Positions 21,446-33,367 of a stretch of DNA of 64,000 nt are shown piece by piece. Numbering within the stretch: position 1 is the stretch's first letter; each line of letters begins with the position of its first letter. The position numbers and the translations under genes were made by a program. The notes below the pieces were generated by a model. It had not been told where the DNA came from. It made no database searches and saw only the letters and a list, made by a program, of their open reading frames with translations. Source of the DNA: Hippasteria phrygiana (lineage: Eukaryota; Echinodermata; Asteroidea; Valvatida; Goniasteridae); contig JAZGUH010000765.1 in NCBI GenBank assembly GCA_037893225.1, positions 248,001 through 312,000 on the forward strand, read 5' to 3'.

Positions 21446-22384
21446 CACATAGTCTTATTGTGGACAATGGCTGACAGCAAAAATACTTCAATATTGATTA
21501 CTTGTGAAAGGCTACAAGTTTTGTCGATTTCAAGAAATTATAGGGGGACAAAAATCGTGATTATGTACAGGGTACGTGTGTCACGCGAATCATTCACCTT
21601 CAAGCAGTGTGCCAGTGTCAGATGTCGTGCAATCAAAACAGCGACACTGAAAGTTTAATGTGAAACAAGGTAACATGACACGGAATCAGAGCGTTACACG
21701 ATCACTCTACCCGAGTTTCCCCAGAGAATGCTTCAAAACATATATGTATTTCGGCTGAGCAGCGTACACCGTAGCTGACGGAACATTAACAGCGGGTGGG
21801 GAAATGTTAATAAAAGGGAAGAAACACCAAAAGGACCCACTTCAAATATCCACTATATTCCGAGTCAAACCCATCACTGCATGAACGTTACAAACAGAAT
21901 GTTATAGGAAACTATTAAATGATTTCCTCGAATTTTCATTTCTGACTGGTTTTTCCCAGTCTCTTTCTTTTGGATAATGTTTTTGCGATAATGTTTTCGG
22001 ATAATGTCTTTATTCGGGGCTAAATTTCATTTGTACTAAAAAATACCCTTAAAAGCGCCCTCTTGCGAATCAAGCTTGAATCATGTGTCTAGTTTTCGAC
22101 CGAGCGTACGTTTAACAGAAATATAGGCCTACGCGACCTTACAGTGCAGTTGAAAATCATCACCGATAGGCCTACATGATAACGCAAGTGTCCTTGCTGG
22201 CACATCTCTCATCATGTAATTTATTAAAAAATTCAGTTGAAAATGACTCAACAAGTTTCATCTTTCTCCGATCCTTTTTTCTCCGATCGAGAATAAATCT
22301 GAAGGAAAATGTGTGAAACACTCGTCAACGGGAATTCACCAAAGGACATGGGCGTCGCTAAAGCCCGTATACAAGCTTATGGAT
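21446..22384. other. Unassigned stretch
   Basis: Holds two TAGGCCTA palindromes (22127 and 22167 areas) and a GGGCGTCGCTAAAGC word at about 22346 like the end of the 19812 element. No gene recognised. Confidence 0.4.
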
Positions 22385-23734
22385 ATTTATTTATTTATTT
22401 ATCTATTTATTACATTTCTTTACCCAGGGTGTGCCCAAACAGTTTAAAACTGGTTTCCATTGGGGCCCTGCATATTATTAGTTAAAACAAATACAATAAT
22501 GTTTACACAAATAAATCTATTTTCGGTTAACTTTTCAACTCTCCAGAAGCCTATTGCTGATTTACGGGATGGGCGAAAAACCCGCGAAAAAACATTTAAG
22601 GGTAAAAAACAAGGGGAAATTCCCATCCGGCTCCAAAGTATTTTGGCAATTAAGTTTATAACTCCGCAGATCAGCGTAAATTACAGAAATATCACTGATA
22701 GATGGCTTTACGTAGCTCCGATTTAAATGTACTTAAGGAGTTTCTGGTTTTCATTTGTTCAGGCAGATTATTCCATATACTGGCACCACTCACAGCGAAA
22801 CTTGTCACGTAGCATTCCTTTTTGGCGAAAGGAACTTTCAGTGCCATTTGGGTCGATTGTCGTGTTTCACGATTCACTATAAGTGGTGTGAACAGATTTG
22901 TCATGTACAAAGGAGTCATTTTGTTAAGGTTTTTGAAAACAAGGATAGCCTTTTTGGACTGAACTCTTTCATTAAAAGGAATCCAATTTAGTCTGGCAAA
23001 CATATCAGCTGAGGGGGTGAGGGAGGTACATTTAAGGATTATCCGTGCGGCTCGTTTTAGACATTTGTTGAGGGTATTGTCGTGAGATATGTACCTTACT
23101 CCCCACACCGTACAGCAATACTCTAAAGATGGCATAACTAAACTTACAAAAAATGTGTGCAGGCTGCTTTGGGGAACGTAATCACGAATTCTGTTTAACA
23201 CACCCAATTTAGACGAAACAGTCTTCCTTACGTATTCAACATGTGTACCCCAACTTAATGTTTCATCAACAACTACACCCAAGCATTTACAAGATTTCAC
23301 TTTTTCGATAACCTTATCAGCAATGCACACGTTCAGGTCGACGTTGGATATGTTCTGCCTTGAACCAATAAGCATACATTTGGTTTTGTTGGCATTTAAT
23401 GCTAGTTTGTTTATTAGGCACCATGACAGTTGTGAATACTAGCAAGAGCTACATTCAAGTTCCTTTCTATTTCGTTAATACTAGAGGAGCTACACGTTAA
23501 CGTGGAGTCATCTGCATACATAAATACGTTGCACTTTTGGGGTATACAGGATGGAAAATCACTACTATAAACAATGAATAAAAGGGGCCCTAATAGATCG
23601 ACCCTTGTGGAACGCCTATGTCTATGGGCAAGAACCTTCGATATTGTGCCCTTAATATTTACAGACTGACTACGACCGCCTAGGTACGACTTAAACCAAT
23701 TAATTACAGAAGATGACAAATTCAGCTTCTTCAA
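22385..23734 (-). pseudogene. CR1/Jockey-type LINE, RT C-terminal half and 3' end
   Basis: The frame 23734-23414 has INWFKSYLGGRSQSVNI, then LLGPLLFIVYSSDFP and the polymerase core FMYADDSTL (Y-A-D-D). The frame 23375-22692 continues with KCLGVVVDETLSWGTHVEYV, PSLEYCCTVWG, LKRAARII and ends FAVSGASIWNNLPEQMKTR then FKSELRKAIYQ, the usual tail of this LINE group. A frame break lies between 23414 and 23375. The 3' region reads GCCCCAATGGAAACCAG, TGGGCACACCCTGGGTAA and ends in a TAAA-type run (22385-22411). No endonuclease part is recognisable beyond 23734. The element is dead and truncated. Confidence 0.88.
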
Positions 23735-23867
23735 TTTGCCTATATGTAATTACACTGCCGATGAAGGGATCAATGCATCTTTTGTAACGCCTCAGTCGTT
23801 AACCTCTGCACAATAACCTCAACACTTTTATTTCTCGTCAAACAATCCACAAGGGAAACTGACTAGG

Positions 23868-23979
23868 TAAATTTGAATACATTTTCAAAGTGAACAAAGA
23901 AACTGGCAGGAGCGGGATTCGAACCTGCGACCTTCGGGTTACCCAATACCGGCGCTCTACCAACTGAGCTATCTTGCCC
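23868..23979 (-). mobile_element. tRNA-derived SINE, family B, copy 1
   Basis: Minus strand starts GGGCAAGATAGCTCAGTTGG (box A) and has GCAGGTTCGAATCCCGC (box B). The anticodon arm is broken (CCGG versus CCCG) and the acceptor ends do not pair, so this is not a working tRNA. It continues past the tRNA part with TTTCTTTGTTCACTTTGAAA, the same extension found at 32742-32766, which shows it to be a SINE. Confidence 0.75.
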
Positions 23980-24154
23980 TATGTTGGCGGTCTCCCAAAT
24001 TGTCAGTATCTTTGTTCGGGTGGGCGCTAGTCAGAAGTCAGACTAAAATCCTTGACAGGCCAGCGATTGCTTGAGACATTTGGTGTACGTGATTTCGTGT
24101 GATAACAGAAAAAATTGATTGCCTGACTTTTATAGCTCAAATTATATTAGAATG

Positions 24155-24369
24155 CAGGCGCGGATCCGGGGGGGGGGGGGGGGGGGGGGGGGGGGTCGAA
24201 ACCCCCCCCCCCCCCCCCCCCCCCGCTCGTTACCAATTTATTTTCTCTCTTGTAGGGGCCTACGCCTAAAGTTGCAAACCAGAAAAGCAGAAACCCTACA
24301 GGTCTTATTTTGACTATGGGTAAGAACAAAACAAAGAGGTTAAATGGCGCCACCAACGGTGAGAAAGTG
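24155..24369 (+). mobile_element. Paired G/C-tract element, copy 1
   Basis: Order of parts: CAGGCGCGGATCC, 28 G (24168-24195), TCGAAA, 23 C (24202-24224), GCTCGTT, then CTTGTAGGGGCCTACGCC, a degenerate middle, AACAAAACAAAGAGGTTAAA, TGGCGCCACCAACGGTGAGA. Copies are at 45573-45753 and inverted at 40949-41111. The G and C tracts can pair with each other. No ORF apart from poly-Pro/Gly shadows. Confidence 0.8.
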
Positions 24370-24891
24370 GGTATACCTTTTTGTATGCCACAAAAGGTAT
24401 ACCCAAATCAAATAGCGCCCTCCTATTGTGTCCGCCATACCTCTAAAAGGCTAATAGCCTACTCTCAAAAATTAACTGACCACATCCCTTCTGTAAATAT
24501 ATTTGAGCCTGATAAACATTCACAATAAAGGCTGTTAAATACTTTTGCCAATGCCGCAAAAAAAAATGGGTAATTTTTCGTAATAGAAATGAGGTGAAAT
24601 AGAAGTTGAAATTTGACTATAGTACCATGCCCACCCAGAGAAACTAACCTACAGAAAGCGCCTGTACTTTTGACCTGAAAAAACAACTAGTTGAAATATT
24701 ACCACTGCAAGCGCTCTAAGCTCAGAATTACAAATGATTCCCGCCTACGTTACAGATACGGTAATGATTTCGAACACAAAAGTTTCTATGGAAACTCAAA
24801 TGAAGCGTAATACCCGTATACCAGACTTCATTATGGTGTTGCATGAATATCCGTCTCCCTGAAAAGCGGACGTAGTGGTTCTACTGCGCAT

Positions 24892-24988
24892 GCCCAAGTG
24901 AAGCTAATTAGGACAGTGGCCGCTCACGTGAGAGGGTTGAACCAATAATAGGAAAGAGAAGTCAAAATTTCATGGGAGTCGGATATTC
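24892..24988 (-). repeat. Dispersed repeat, copy 2 (pair with 3341-3444)
   Basis: Inverted match to 3341-3444; see that entry for shared landmarks. It contains CTCACGTGAGAGG, so the E-box is extended to a longer palindrome in this copy. Confidence 0.65.
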
Positions 24989-25938
24989 ATAATTCGTGCA
25001 GACTGCTTGGTGAGGGCGTGTTTTTCCATTATGATTTGGCAGGCCTAATTATTTTTCAAGGTAGTTTCACCATCAACTATAATTGCTTATTCCATATTGA
25101 CGAATGCACTTAGGCCTATGCCAATACTACTACTAGAAATCTCCGTATTCCCACGAGGATGAACAAAGAATTTTCAAAATGTTGAATGTACACAACAAGG
25201 CGTCGCATTTGCTGCCGCAAATCCTTTGGCGCCACCACACAGTCTGATTAATATTATCTGCAGTTCAACAATCTATTTTGTTTAAAGTTTGATGACGCCC
25301 TCTATCGGTGCCAACATGAACCGGCAGGCAACAGTTGCTTCTCGACGCAGAATCATGGAACATCGATTTCATTAAAAGGTACTTTAAGTACGTTTTTTCT
25401 GCGATGGACATGTAACCCCCGAATATCCTTCCTTAAGTCTATTGAATAAAGGCATTTGTCAGCGTTTTTACAAACACTTCTATTCAACGAATTCATTCAT
25501 GCATGAATGCATCACGCCATAAATGGCAGCGCAGTGCAAGTTGCTTACTTAATACTAAGAGCCTCGCTTTCAGACCCAAAAGTGCGCAAATCGGTGCTAT
25601 TTTTGTGAAATAGGGAGTCACCTATGAAGACATGTATTTTTAAGGAAAAACAAGTCCCAGAAATAATGCAGAAACTGCGCGCTGCGTTTCTATTGGAAAC
25701 CTTAACGTCTGAACGGCAGATGTGTTGAGAAACTGGATCCGCAGATGCACAGTTTACATAGCTGCGGCACGCATGGCTACAACAATCACCGAGACAAGCA
25801 TTAACATTACTTCCAAAAATGCAACAGATGTGCGCAATTAAAATTCTGACCGGGTTTGTCTGCGGCGTTGCGTAAAATATTTATAATCATTTATCAATCC
25901 CAGTGTTATTGTTATTGCTCATATAATCTGGATGCGAA
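24989..25938. other. Unassigned stretch with a palindrome
   Basis: At about 25493-25517 there is ATTCATTCATGCATGAATG, a palindrome shared with the core of the fold-back at 49827-50027, followed in both places by CTCGCTTTC and an AAGTGCGCA phrase. This is probably half of the same element family. Nothing else recognised. Confidence 0.45.
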
Positions 25939-26513
25939 CGTGCCCGGCAGAAGAGCGTAAGGACGAACAATGGGTCAAAAGGTCAAATTGGGGTTTTGGG
26001 AGGTAATCGATAGAGTATTGAAATATCTTTATTTTGATACACATTTCGTCTCAAGGGGTTACGTCATTCTGACGTAATTAACAGAATGAAAAGGGCGTAA
26101 GGGTTTTTGGCATTCTTTGTTCCCGGCAAAAGGGCGTTAGCGTGTAATGCCAATGTAACAAAACATGATAAAAGTTCGTTCACCTCTCCACTTCAACGGG
26201 GCGTAAGCGCGCTTGGAGCAAAGTTTGTTCCCGGCAAAAGGGCGTCAGCATTTCACATGCTGCTTACGCGCACGTTTAAGGCAGAAGAACTTCCCGGCAA
26301 AGGGGCGTTAGCATCAATGTGCAAATAACTGTACAATTAAGTAATAACTTTGTTTAAAAATGCACAGCATTATTGGAAATATTAATAAATTTGCATCTGA
26401 CAGAAATGAACCTTATGCGATTCTTAATTTAGAAATGGCAACACAAAAGTTGATTTTCTCGGATTGTGTAATTACGCGTCAAAGCGCGCTTACGCCCTTC
26501 TGCCAGGCACACG
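25939..26513. mobile_element. GTGCCCGGCAGAAGGGCGTAAG element, copy 1
   Basis: 575 bp, ends CGTGCCCGGCAGAAGAGCGT and its complement CTTACGCCCTTCTGCCAGGC. Internally the end-like phrase CCCGGCAAAAGGGCGT(T/C)AGC occurs three times in direct order (about 26124, 26231, 26295), with GGGCGTAAGCGCGCTTGG between. The second copy at 37428-38010 is collinear and highly similar. No ORF with a transposase signature; non-autonomous DNA transposon. Confidence 0.88.
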
Positions 26514-26666
26514 TCACTTTGTCTACCACCACACTGTAAAAAGGGCATTTAACTTTTATCAACCTCGGAAATGACATGTTTAGGGAATTTTTTATTATAT
26601 GCAAAACGTCCTTCTCTGTAAGTTTACGTCACGCCCAAACATGCTTAGCGTTTTGACACCTGCTGC

Positions 26667-26910
26667 AGGGGCCAATTTCATAAAGCTGTTAAGCACACAA
26701 ATTTGTTTAGCATGAAAATGCTTCCTTGATAAAAGCTGGATTACCAACCAGATTTCCATGTATGGAATATTGCTTTTGACTGGCATTCAGCTGTTGTTTG
26801 CTTAGCATGAAAATTACATGGACTTTTGGCTGGTAACCTGTTTTTACTAAGCAAGACATTTTCATGATAAACTAATTTGTGTGCTTAACAGCTTTATGAA
26901 ATTGGCCTCT
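26667..26910. mobile_element. Palindromic MITE with GGCCAATTTCATAAAG ends
   Basis: The left GGCCAATTTCATAAAGCTGT and TTAAGCACACAAATT are mirrored at the right (AATTTGTGTGCTTAACAGCT, TTATGAAATTGGCC). TTTGCTTAGCATGAAAAT and its variants fill both arms. 244 bp. Ends of this type are, to my knowledge, abundant in echinoderm genomes. No clear target duplication. Confidence 0.85.
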
Positions 26911-28384
26911 GCTCATCACATGCATGGTAAGCCTATTATGTTCAGAATAAGAGCATCGCCTTTTTTTCTGAAAAATTTTGTTATAAAGGCTACACACGTT
27001 GAGCCTAAAAATTACAAAGTAAGGCACAATCTAAACATATCGTAGGCACATGAAAAAAACCGTGGGGAAAATGTATTGAAAACGTGTTAAGGTTCGCAAA
27101 AAGGTAAAACGGTGAGTTTAATAGTCTGACCTGTTTGTCAAAAAAATCCGAAAAGAGCTAGCTCAAAAAAGGGTCATTGTTTTTGAATGATCAGAAGTGT
27201 TTATTCCACAACTTACCTTATTTGTGAGTTATTCCTCGCAAACTGTCGCCAGTATTTCTTAGAAACGAAAATCGCAAATCAAGAATCCGGCCACTCTTTT
27301 GTTTCCAAACAAATCCACGGAAGATGTCAACAAAATGGTACAACAGTTAACACGCGGTGGTCATCCGAAATCCGGTCTTCCTCGTAAATTCCATTTGGGC
27401 GCGAGTGAATCGTTCCGCTGCTCTGATCCGTGTGCTCGGTGGTGTATGCCGTGTCGTGTTGTTACCATCCTTGGTTGTATACGGTTCGCATAGATTGCAG
27501 AGTCTGACTACGGGTGTGCTGAACGGTAGGGGATGCGTGCTCAACGTGCGCCTTGCGCACCTGCATTGGACAGTGGAGACCGTGAGATAGAGCAAGATGT
27601 AGGCATGCACAGACAGCGCGTCTCGATCTAGAAAAAAGAAGCAGGAGATTGACATATCAGCGTATTGGGAGATGTATGAATTATGAATGAGGTCGCTTGG
27701 AGGGCTGGTGAATTGAGACCGCATGAGTAGAATGTTGCTTTCGCTTCGGGGATGCTGCGGATTCAAGGAAGTAAGCCTCATAATTCATCAAGCTGGTGAA
27801 TTTCATAGAATTACGCTGAAGTGACACATTTTTTTCATTAAGTTGGATGGAGGGGAGTAGAGCATTTAATATCAAAGGAAGTTATATGTTTGTCGTGTTC
27901 TGTTCGGCCATGCAGGGCGAAATCTCTTCATAAATTGATCGTCTATGACGGGTTAATCACGTGTGCATAAACCTCATTGATTCTTGAATGAGTTGGAACT
28001 GTAATTTCCAAAATATTTCTAAATACTTCATTTCAACTTTAATCTGGTAATGAAATCAGGGATTCCTCAAAAGCTTAAAAAAAAAAAAAAAACAGCGGGA
28101 AGGAGATGTGAACACACGCTCAGATTTAGAAATGGAAGAAAAAACCCGGAATGTAATTCTATATGTGGACGATGCCATCTTCTACATGTGGCACGTGTGC
28201 TATTGCGTTCTATAGGTCAAGCATCCAATTAATAAATTGATTACATCATTGTTCAATTACAAAGTATTTTCTTAAGGTCATATGTATGAAAAGAGAGCCG
28301 TTGGATATCTCGGAGCCTGTCAGCGTTCAGTGTGGTGAGGAGAACCTTGCAGTTTGTCCTATGGGCAGACTACAAACATTTTGA
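26911..28384. other. Unassigned stretch
   Basis: Overlapping frames at 27187-27781 look superficially protein-like but have no recognisable family and conflict with each other. A 15-base A run lies at about 28078. No repeat partner found. Confidence 0.4.
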
Positions 28385-28545
28385 CACGTTTATGAATAAA
28401 CTCTGAACACATGTTTGAATTGAAACCCAGTTAAACATTGTGTTTAAACCTACGCGTATAAACACATTGTATTTATGATATAAACACCCAAGTGTTTTAA
28501 TGTTCAATAGTGTTTAGATTATAAACGCGTCATGTGTTCACCGGT
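28385..28545 (+). mobile_element. GTTTA-type element, subfamily 2, copy 1
   Basis: Reverse complement of 54278-54440: CACGTTTATGAATAAAC, ACACATGTTTGAATT, ACCCAGTTAAACATTG, ATTTATGATATAAACACCCA, TAGATTATAAACGCG. It looks like an end-truncated relative of the complete 54270-54511 copy. Confidence 0.7.
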
Positions 28546-30095
28546 TTGTAAGGACGTTACACTGGACAGGGGAGATACAGAGTGTAGGCTGGTTACCAGA
28601 CCTGACAAAACTGACCATTTTGACGATTCGTTTGCTAGTTAGCCAGCAATGTCACATTGCCAAAACGGGAGGATTTCCTCCCAGTTTCCGAAAATGGCCG
28701 AATTTTTCCGAACTCGATTCCGTCACTCGGATGTTATCACTGACGGTATTTAACAAGAAATACCGTCTTGCCTGAAATTATCAATCTTCAATAAAAAGAA
28801 TTGTCATCTTAGTACAATTCAATGATATACTCTGAAAGGTTTTGCAGACTGGATTCCGAAAGAGTATTTCTTGAATGTTGCCAATGATGTTGCGCATTAA
28901 CCTCAGACCGACTCTGTGTCAGATCTATTTTAACCCCACCTACGACTTATCAAGGGTCGTGAAGGAATTGTAAGGAAGCAGACTTAGAAAGTGTTCAATT
29001 AAATCAGACGTTTTTCGAGAAACATTAGAGTTCCGTTAAATAAATATACAGACGCTTTAGCTGCATGTTCTCGTTCGCTATGACGTCAGAGGAGACGCGA
29101 CGTTCTTGCTGAATTCCAGCTAAAAATAGTTCCCAATTCCCCAGCATCACTTCGTGTGCACGCTAGACTAGTTCCTTCGTCCGTCTCAAGGGCACGACTG
29201 GGAGCAAGGGGACGCTGATTTAAATGCATTTACTTCAATTTTTATCAACGTGAATGAGATTTAGAAATTCTGCTTGTCAGCCTCGCGGCAGACTTCTATT
29301 TTACTTTTACAGAAACGCCAAGGTCCCTGCTCCGGATAAATAGAGTTATATTCCTAGTGATAACATACTAGTTAATGAAATTGTCATGAATGTAACTGAA
29401 TTTCCAAAAAAGAGAACTCTGGCCTTGTAAGCCGTGCATAACCGATCCCAGTTGCTCAACTGTCGATCACCTTTTTAAAAAGACTTCGTATGAATTATAT
29501 ATCTAAGCTACACGGGATGGTTTTAAATATTATTTAAATCCATCTTGGACAGAAATTATAAAAGAAATGCTTCCTTTATGTACTTTTATGTTTCCTGTAT
29601 AGGCCTACATTACTAAAAAAAACTGACTTTAAACTCATGTGATGAAAACAAAAATTGAAAAGGTCGGAACAATAAGGTTGTTATCCTTATTGGAAGAAAA
29701 GTAAGAAATTCCGCTTTGTCTACGGGGACCTCTGTGTTATACCAACGGGTTTTATTATTCCAAATTGTTTGATATGCCTCAAATAATTTAACTTTTGTGC
29801 ATATTAACCCATGCACTGTGAAATGTAAATACTTGCTACGATGTATTTCCTTATGTTTTTTTTAATCTGAATATTAAACAAGTTTATATATTTAAAAAAC
29901 AATGACAATACTTTGTTTGAAGTGTGTTAAAATGAGTTTTTAACAATCGTGTTTCAAAAACATGCTTCAACAATCTTTTCAACAATTTGCCGGGTTCAAT
30001 TTTCAGGTAAATTGCTTTCGTGAGTTCAGCAGGACAATTGAATGGCGAAGTGCAAAATGAATTGCACGGCATTTAAAGATTCGAATATTGGAAAG
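28546..30095. other. Unassigned stretch, no gene seen
   Basis: About 1.5 kb of AT-rich sequence without recognisable exon, RNA or repeat partner. Confidence 0.45.
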
Positions 30096-30201
30096 ACCTA
30101 CCTTAACCAAATATTGTGGTTTAAAACCACAAGGAATAAGAATAACATTTCGAGACTGCAAAATTCTGCCCTGAAATATAGGTGATGAAATCAAAGGGAG
30201 A
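30096..30201 (+). repeat. Perfect 106 bp direct repeat, copy 1
   Basis: Identical by eye, base for base, to 31695-31800 (ACCTACCTTAACCAAATATT ... GATGAAATCAAAGGGAGA). The flanks differ on both sides. Contains the internal palindrome GTGGTTTTAAACCAC. The spacing is 1,599 bp. Confidence 0.9.
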
Positions 30202-30827
30202 TCTTGACAAATTGAGATTTGCAGGGTCTTTCTGATGTTTCATAGGTCCCTAAATGTCAAACACATTCACAATGGTCAGTATTCCGCTGGGATTCGTGTC
30301 AAGCTGACCTGTGCGTACGTGCGACCAGCAGCAACCTTGTTACTGGATTCGCCATCGCCCTCCATCAATAATCCCCACGTAGCCTGGGGACGTGTCAACT
30401 TTCATTTGAAAAATGTCCTGAGAGATATGTGAGAAATATTTCACCCATTTTGGCATCCAATCATCTCCCTGTCGTGATTAATATATGAATTAAGCGTATC
30501 GGCTTACGCTCGAGGGGTTGGCCGCGACCGGCGGTCGTACGGAGCGGAAATTGCCATCATCCCTCGGCCGTCCGGTACGGTAGCCAGCACCCACGGCGTT
30601 TATGCCACGCGGACGGTCAGATTATTTTATATCGATTACAAGACGTCTCTCTGCGAATATGAAAATGGAATTTTCGGATTTTTCGAATCTGACGGCCGCA
30701 TGGTCGGATGCACGTTTAGTAAGATGTAACTTGAAACTTCATTAACCTGTAAGGCTTCGAGTCCGTTGTGACGTGGTGAATGTTGGCTGTGCCTATAAAC
30801 TTTCTTTTGGTATCGTTAATATTATAC
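30202..30827. other. Unassigned stretch with CpG-rich block
   Basis: About 30490-30720 is CpG-rich, with ATTAATATATGAATTAAGCG next to GC-rich sequence and TTATATCGATTACAAG. It might be a conserved or regulatory block; not testable here. Confidence 0.35.
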
Positions 30828-31490
30828 ATGGTAAAAAATTGCCCGTAAAATTGACGGTCGGAAGGCAGGCAGCAAGGTGCCACCCGTCTACCGTATTTTG
30901 TTACGGTCTAACCGTAATTGAATTTACTGATAAACCGTGTGGTTTTTTTTACGGTGAAAAGTTTGTAAATACTGCACTTTTTACGGCACTGTAAAATCTT
31001 TTTAGAAAAACGAAAAAGTAGTACTGGTAGTAGTTGCCATTAATTAACTGCAAATTAACAGAAATTAATGAAGTGGGAACCAGACTAAACGGAAGTAACT
31101 TATTATACATTACCGGTACTATGGTAGAGTGTACAAATGCTACGATAATCTACAAACTAAATGATGTCGTGCTTTAGCTTTATATTCAGCTTATCCCACC
31201 ATAATGAACAATTTCAATAATACCAAAGGATATGTTATGAGAATCTTTACCTATGTTTGTAAAAAATCAAAATTCTATTGTGGAATTGTTTGAATGGTCA
31301 AAACACTGTAACTTAACCTGACTTTTGTGAACACAAATTTCCTGATTTCTGATTGGTCGTGCAATTGCTACGTAATGAGCGGCATACGGATTTGCCCGTA
31401 AAATGTAACGCGCAGTCCATTTACGGTTACTCACAGTGAATATTTACATGCTTTTCACCTTAAAAATACGGGAATTTTGTACAGTGTGGT
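30828..31490 (+). mobile_element. CCGTAAA-rich element, copy 2
   Basis: Both halves are full of CCGTAAA, TTTACGG and ACGGT words; the middle has GGGAACCAGACTAA, GATGTCGTGCTTTAGC, TATTCAGCTTATCCCACC and TGATTGGTCGTGCAATTGCT. It ends ACGGGAATTTTGTACAGTGT. This uninterrupted copy gives the empty site for the insertion at 9268. Confidence 0.8.
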
Positions 31491-31694
31491 ACGTATTAAT
31501 GAGTATTGTCTTACTGGTGGCTTTGATGGTGGTGATGGCGGTGATATTGATGACGGTAATAATGATGATGACGCATAGTGACTATATGATCTTAATGATG
31601 ACAGTGATTATCGTAAATGTATTTTAAGTTAAGAAGGCATTCCAACAGACCTGTGCACAAACTTTAACGACTCTATAAACCCAATCCAAATTTA
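31491..31694. repeat. Degenerate GAT/GGT triplet stretch
   Basis: Around 31505-31610 the sequence is dominated by GATGGTGGTGATGGCGGTGA-like triplets that decay to the right; a similar stretch is at 52540-52625. Confidence 0.55.
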
Positions 31695-31800
31695 ACCTAC
31701 CTTAACCAAATATTGTGGTTTAAAACCACAAGGAATAAGAATAACATTTCGAGACTGCAAAATTCTGCCCTGAAATATAGGTGATGAAATCAAAGGGAGA
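31695..31800 (+). repeat. Perfect 106 bp direct repeat, copy 2
   Basis: Exact match to 30096-30201. The intervening 1.49 kb holds the CCGTAAA-rich element and the triplet stretch. Confidence 0.9.
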
Positions 31801-32640
31801 CATAAAACCTTCTCCCTGAGTTCCAATGTCTCCCTAAGATGTATTTCTTAAGGAAAGTTGATCTTTATTGATATTGATGAAGGAGAAAGATACTTCAGGA
31901 CGTAAAATGTACTCATCCTGGCGAACGGCTTTAGAGAAGTGTTACTGTGAACATTTTCAAACTTCAATTACAGCTTTTACGCGTAAACATAGGCCTACAA
32001 TCTCCTACATCATATGCCTATCTCTTGTATTCAAAAGCTATACCCAGCAGGCCAAACAAAAAAAGGTCAACGCCAGGCCAGGGAAAATTCAATAATTCAC
32101 GCTTGATCAAAATTATCATTGCACTTTCTACTCGCAACACTAGATAGAACAATCTAAACCGCCACCAGCGTGATTTGGCTGCAATGGACGGGCGAGGGAA
32201 GGCCAAGTTACCGGCGGAAGAAGAGGTTCCACGCGCGGTGCCTATAACGATCGGTCTATAGAAATAGTATAATGTGCTACGGTGCATCGCAGTTCATCTT
32301 TCATTTTCCGAAAGGGCACAAAGGGCGAGGTGTTTTCTGTAAACGGAAGAGCCGCCGGCTGACAAACTCGGCGGCATTCTACTCGGATCTCACCTCGTCT
32401 TGTCCAACTGACCTCAGAATTATGAACTAACGGAGGAGAAGTGACGCACAATGGCAGCTTTCAACATCTGGTCTGGGGAACGAACTTTCATTTGTTCCAT
32501 CCGTAATGTTGAATTGCATCGAGCATTACTAGTAGCAAATGCCACAAAAGATTTCATTTCCCAGTTAATGAATGCATGATTATGCCGGGATTCGTTTTTT
32601 CTCTCCATTTCAGCTACCTCTTAGTTTCCCAACTGTAGTC
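31801..32640. other. Unassigned stretch
   Basis: No gene recognised; short overlapping frames near 32018-32608 on the minus strand lack any known motif. Confidence 0.4.
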
Positions 32641-32667
32641 TTAAATATATATATATATATATATAAT
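32641..32667. repeat. (AT)n microsatellite
   Basis: An alternating AT run of about 20 bases within TTAAATAT...ATAATTT. Confidence 0.9.
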
Positions 32668-32695
32668 TTATGTCTGTAAATTTTTGATTGTAAAT

Positions 32696-32781
32696 ATGTC
32701 TATTTTAAACCGGAGGTCGCAGGTTCGAATCCCGCTGACTGCCAGTTTTCTTTGTTCACTTTGAAAATGTCTATTTTAAAC
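32696..32781 (+). mobile_element. SINE family B fragment with target duplication
   Basis: A 56 bp insert (32711-32766) holds GGTCGCAGGTTCGAATCCCG (box B) and GACTGCCAGTTTTCTTTGTT, CACTTTGAAA, matching the 3' part of the 23868-23979 SINE. It is flanked by a perfect 15 bp direct repeat ATGTCTATTTTAAAC (32696-32710 and 32767-32781). Part of the last ATGT also occurs in the SINE consensus, so the true duplication may be a few bases shorter. This is a 5'-truncated retroposed copy. Confidence 0.8.
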
Positions 32782-33367
32782 AAGTAATTCGGGCGATTCG
32801 CAATATATTGCGCCACCAAGAGTTTTTTCAGGGAGAGGCTATATTTCGCACAGTGCATTTGAAAAGGTCGACCTCACCTTTTACCTCACCAGGAGGTCTT
32901 TACGGGAATTATTTACTTTCTGTTAAATTGTTATGGATTTGTTATGAAGGAAGAAGTGAAAAAACAACATCACCAACATGCATGAGCAACAGACACAGTA
33001 ATTTCGACTACATTTGACTCCAGAATGACACATCAATGCGTAGAGTTATAAACTTCGCCGTTTATGTGTCAATCTGGAGCCAGATATATTCCGAATTGGT
33101 GCGTCTGTCGGTCAATTACCAAAGTACAATTATTTGTAAAAAGGAAGCCGGTGGGGACCCTAAACGTGTTTTTTCTTTGCCATTAAACACGAATAAAGAT
33201 GTGAACCATTTAGACCCAGGCTTAAATTGTATGATACAAAACAATTACAAGCAGTGTTGAATTTCGTGTTTCAACATGTGCATGAAATAACAAACCTGTG
33301 AAAGTCTGAACTCAATCCGTCATCCGAGTCACGAGTTTTGTCCACATTCAACACGTGGTTATTTCAA
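32782..33367. other. Unassigned stretch
   Basis: Nothing recognisable. Confidence 0.4.

Noticed and set aside
23903..23979. Functional tRNA gene on the minus strand
   Set aside because: Boxes A and B are good, but anticodon arm and acceptor stem do not pair and the flank matches another copy, so it is a SINE.
24119..24356. Poly-Gly/poly-Pro frames
   Set aside because: Translations of the G and C homopolymers on both strands.
27187..27781. Overlapping plus and minus frames of 64-144 codons
   Set aside because: Mutually exclusive frames, no known motif.
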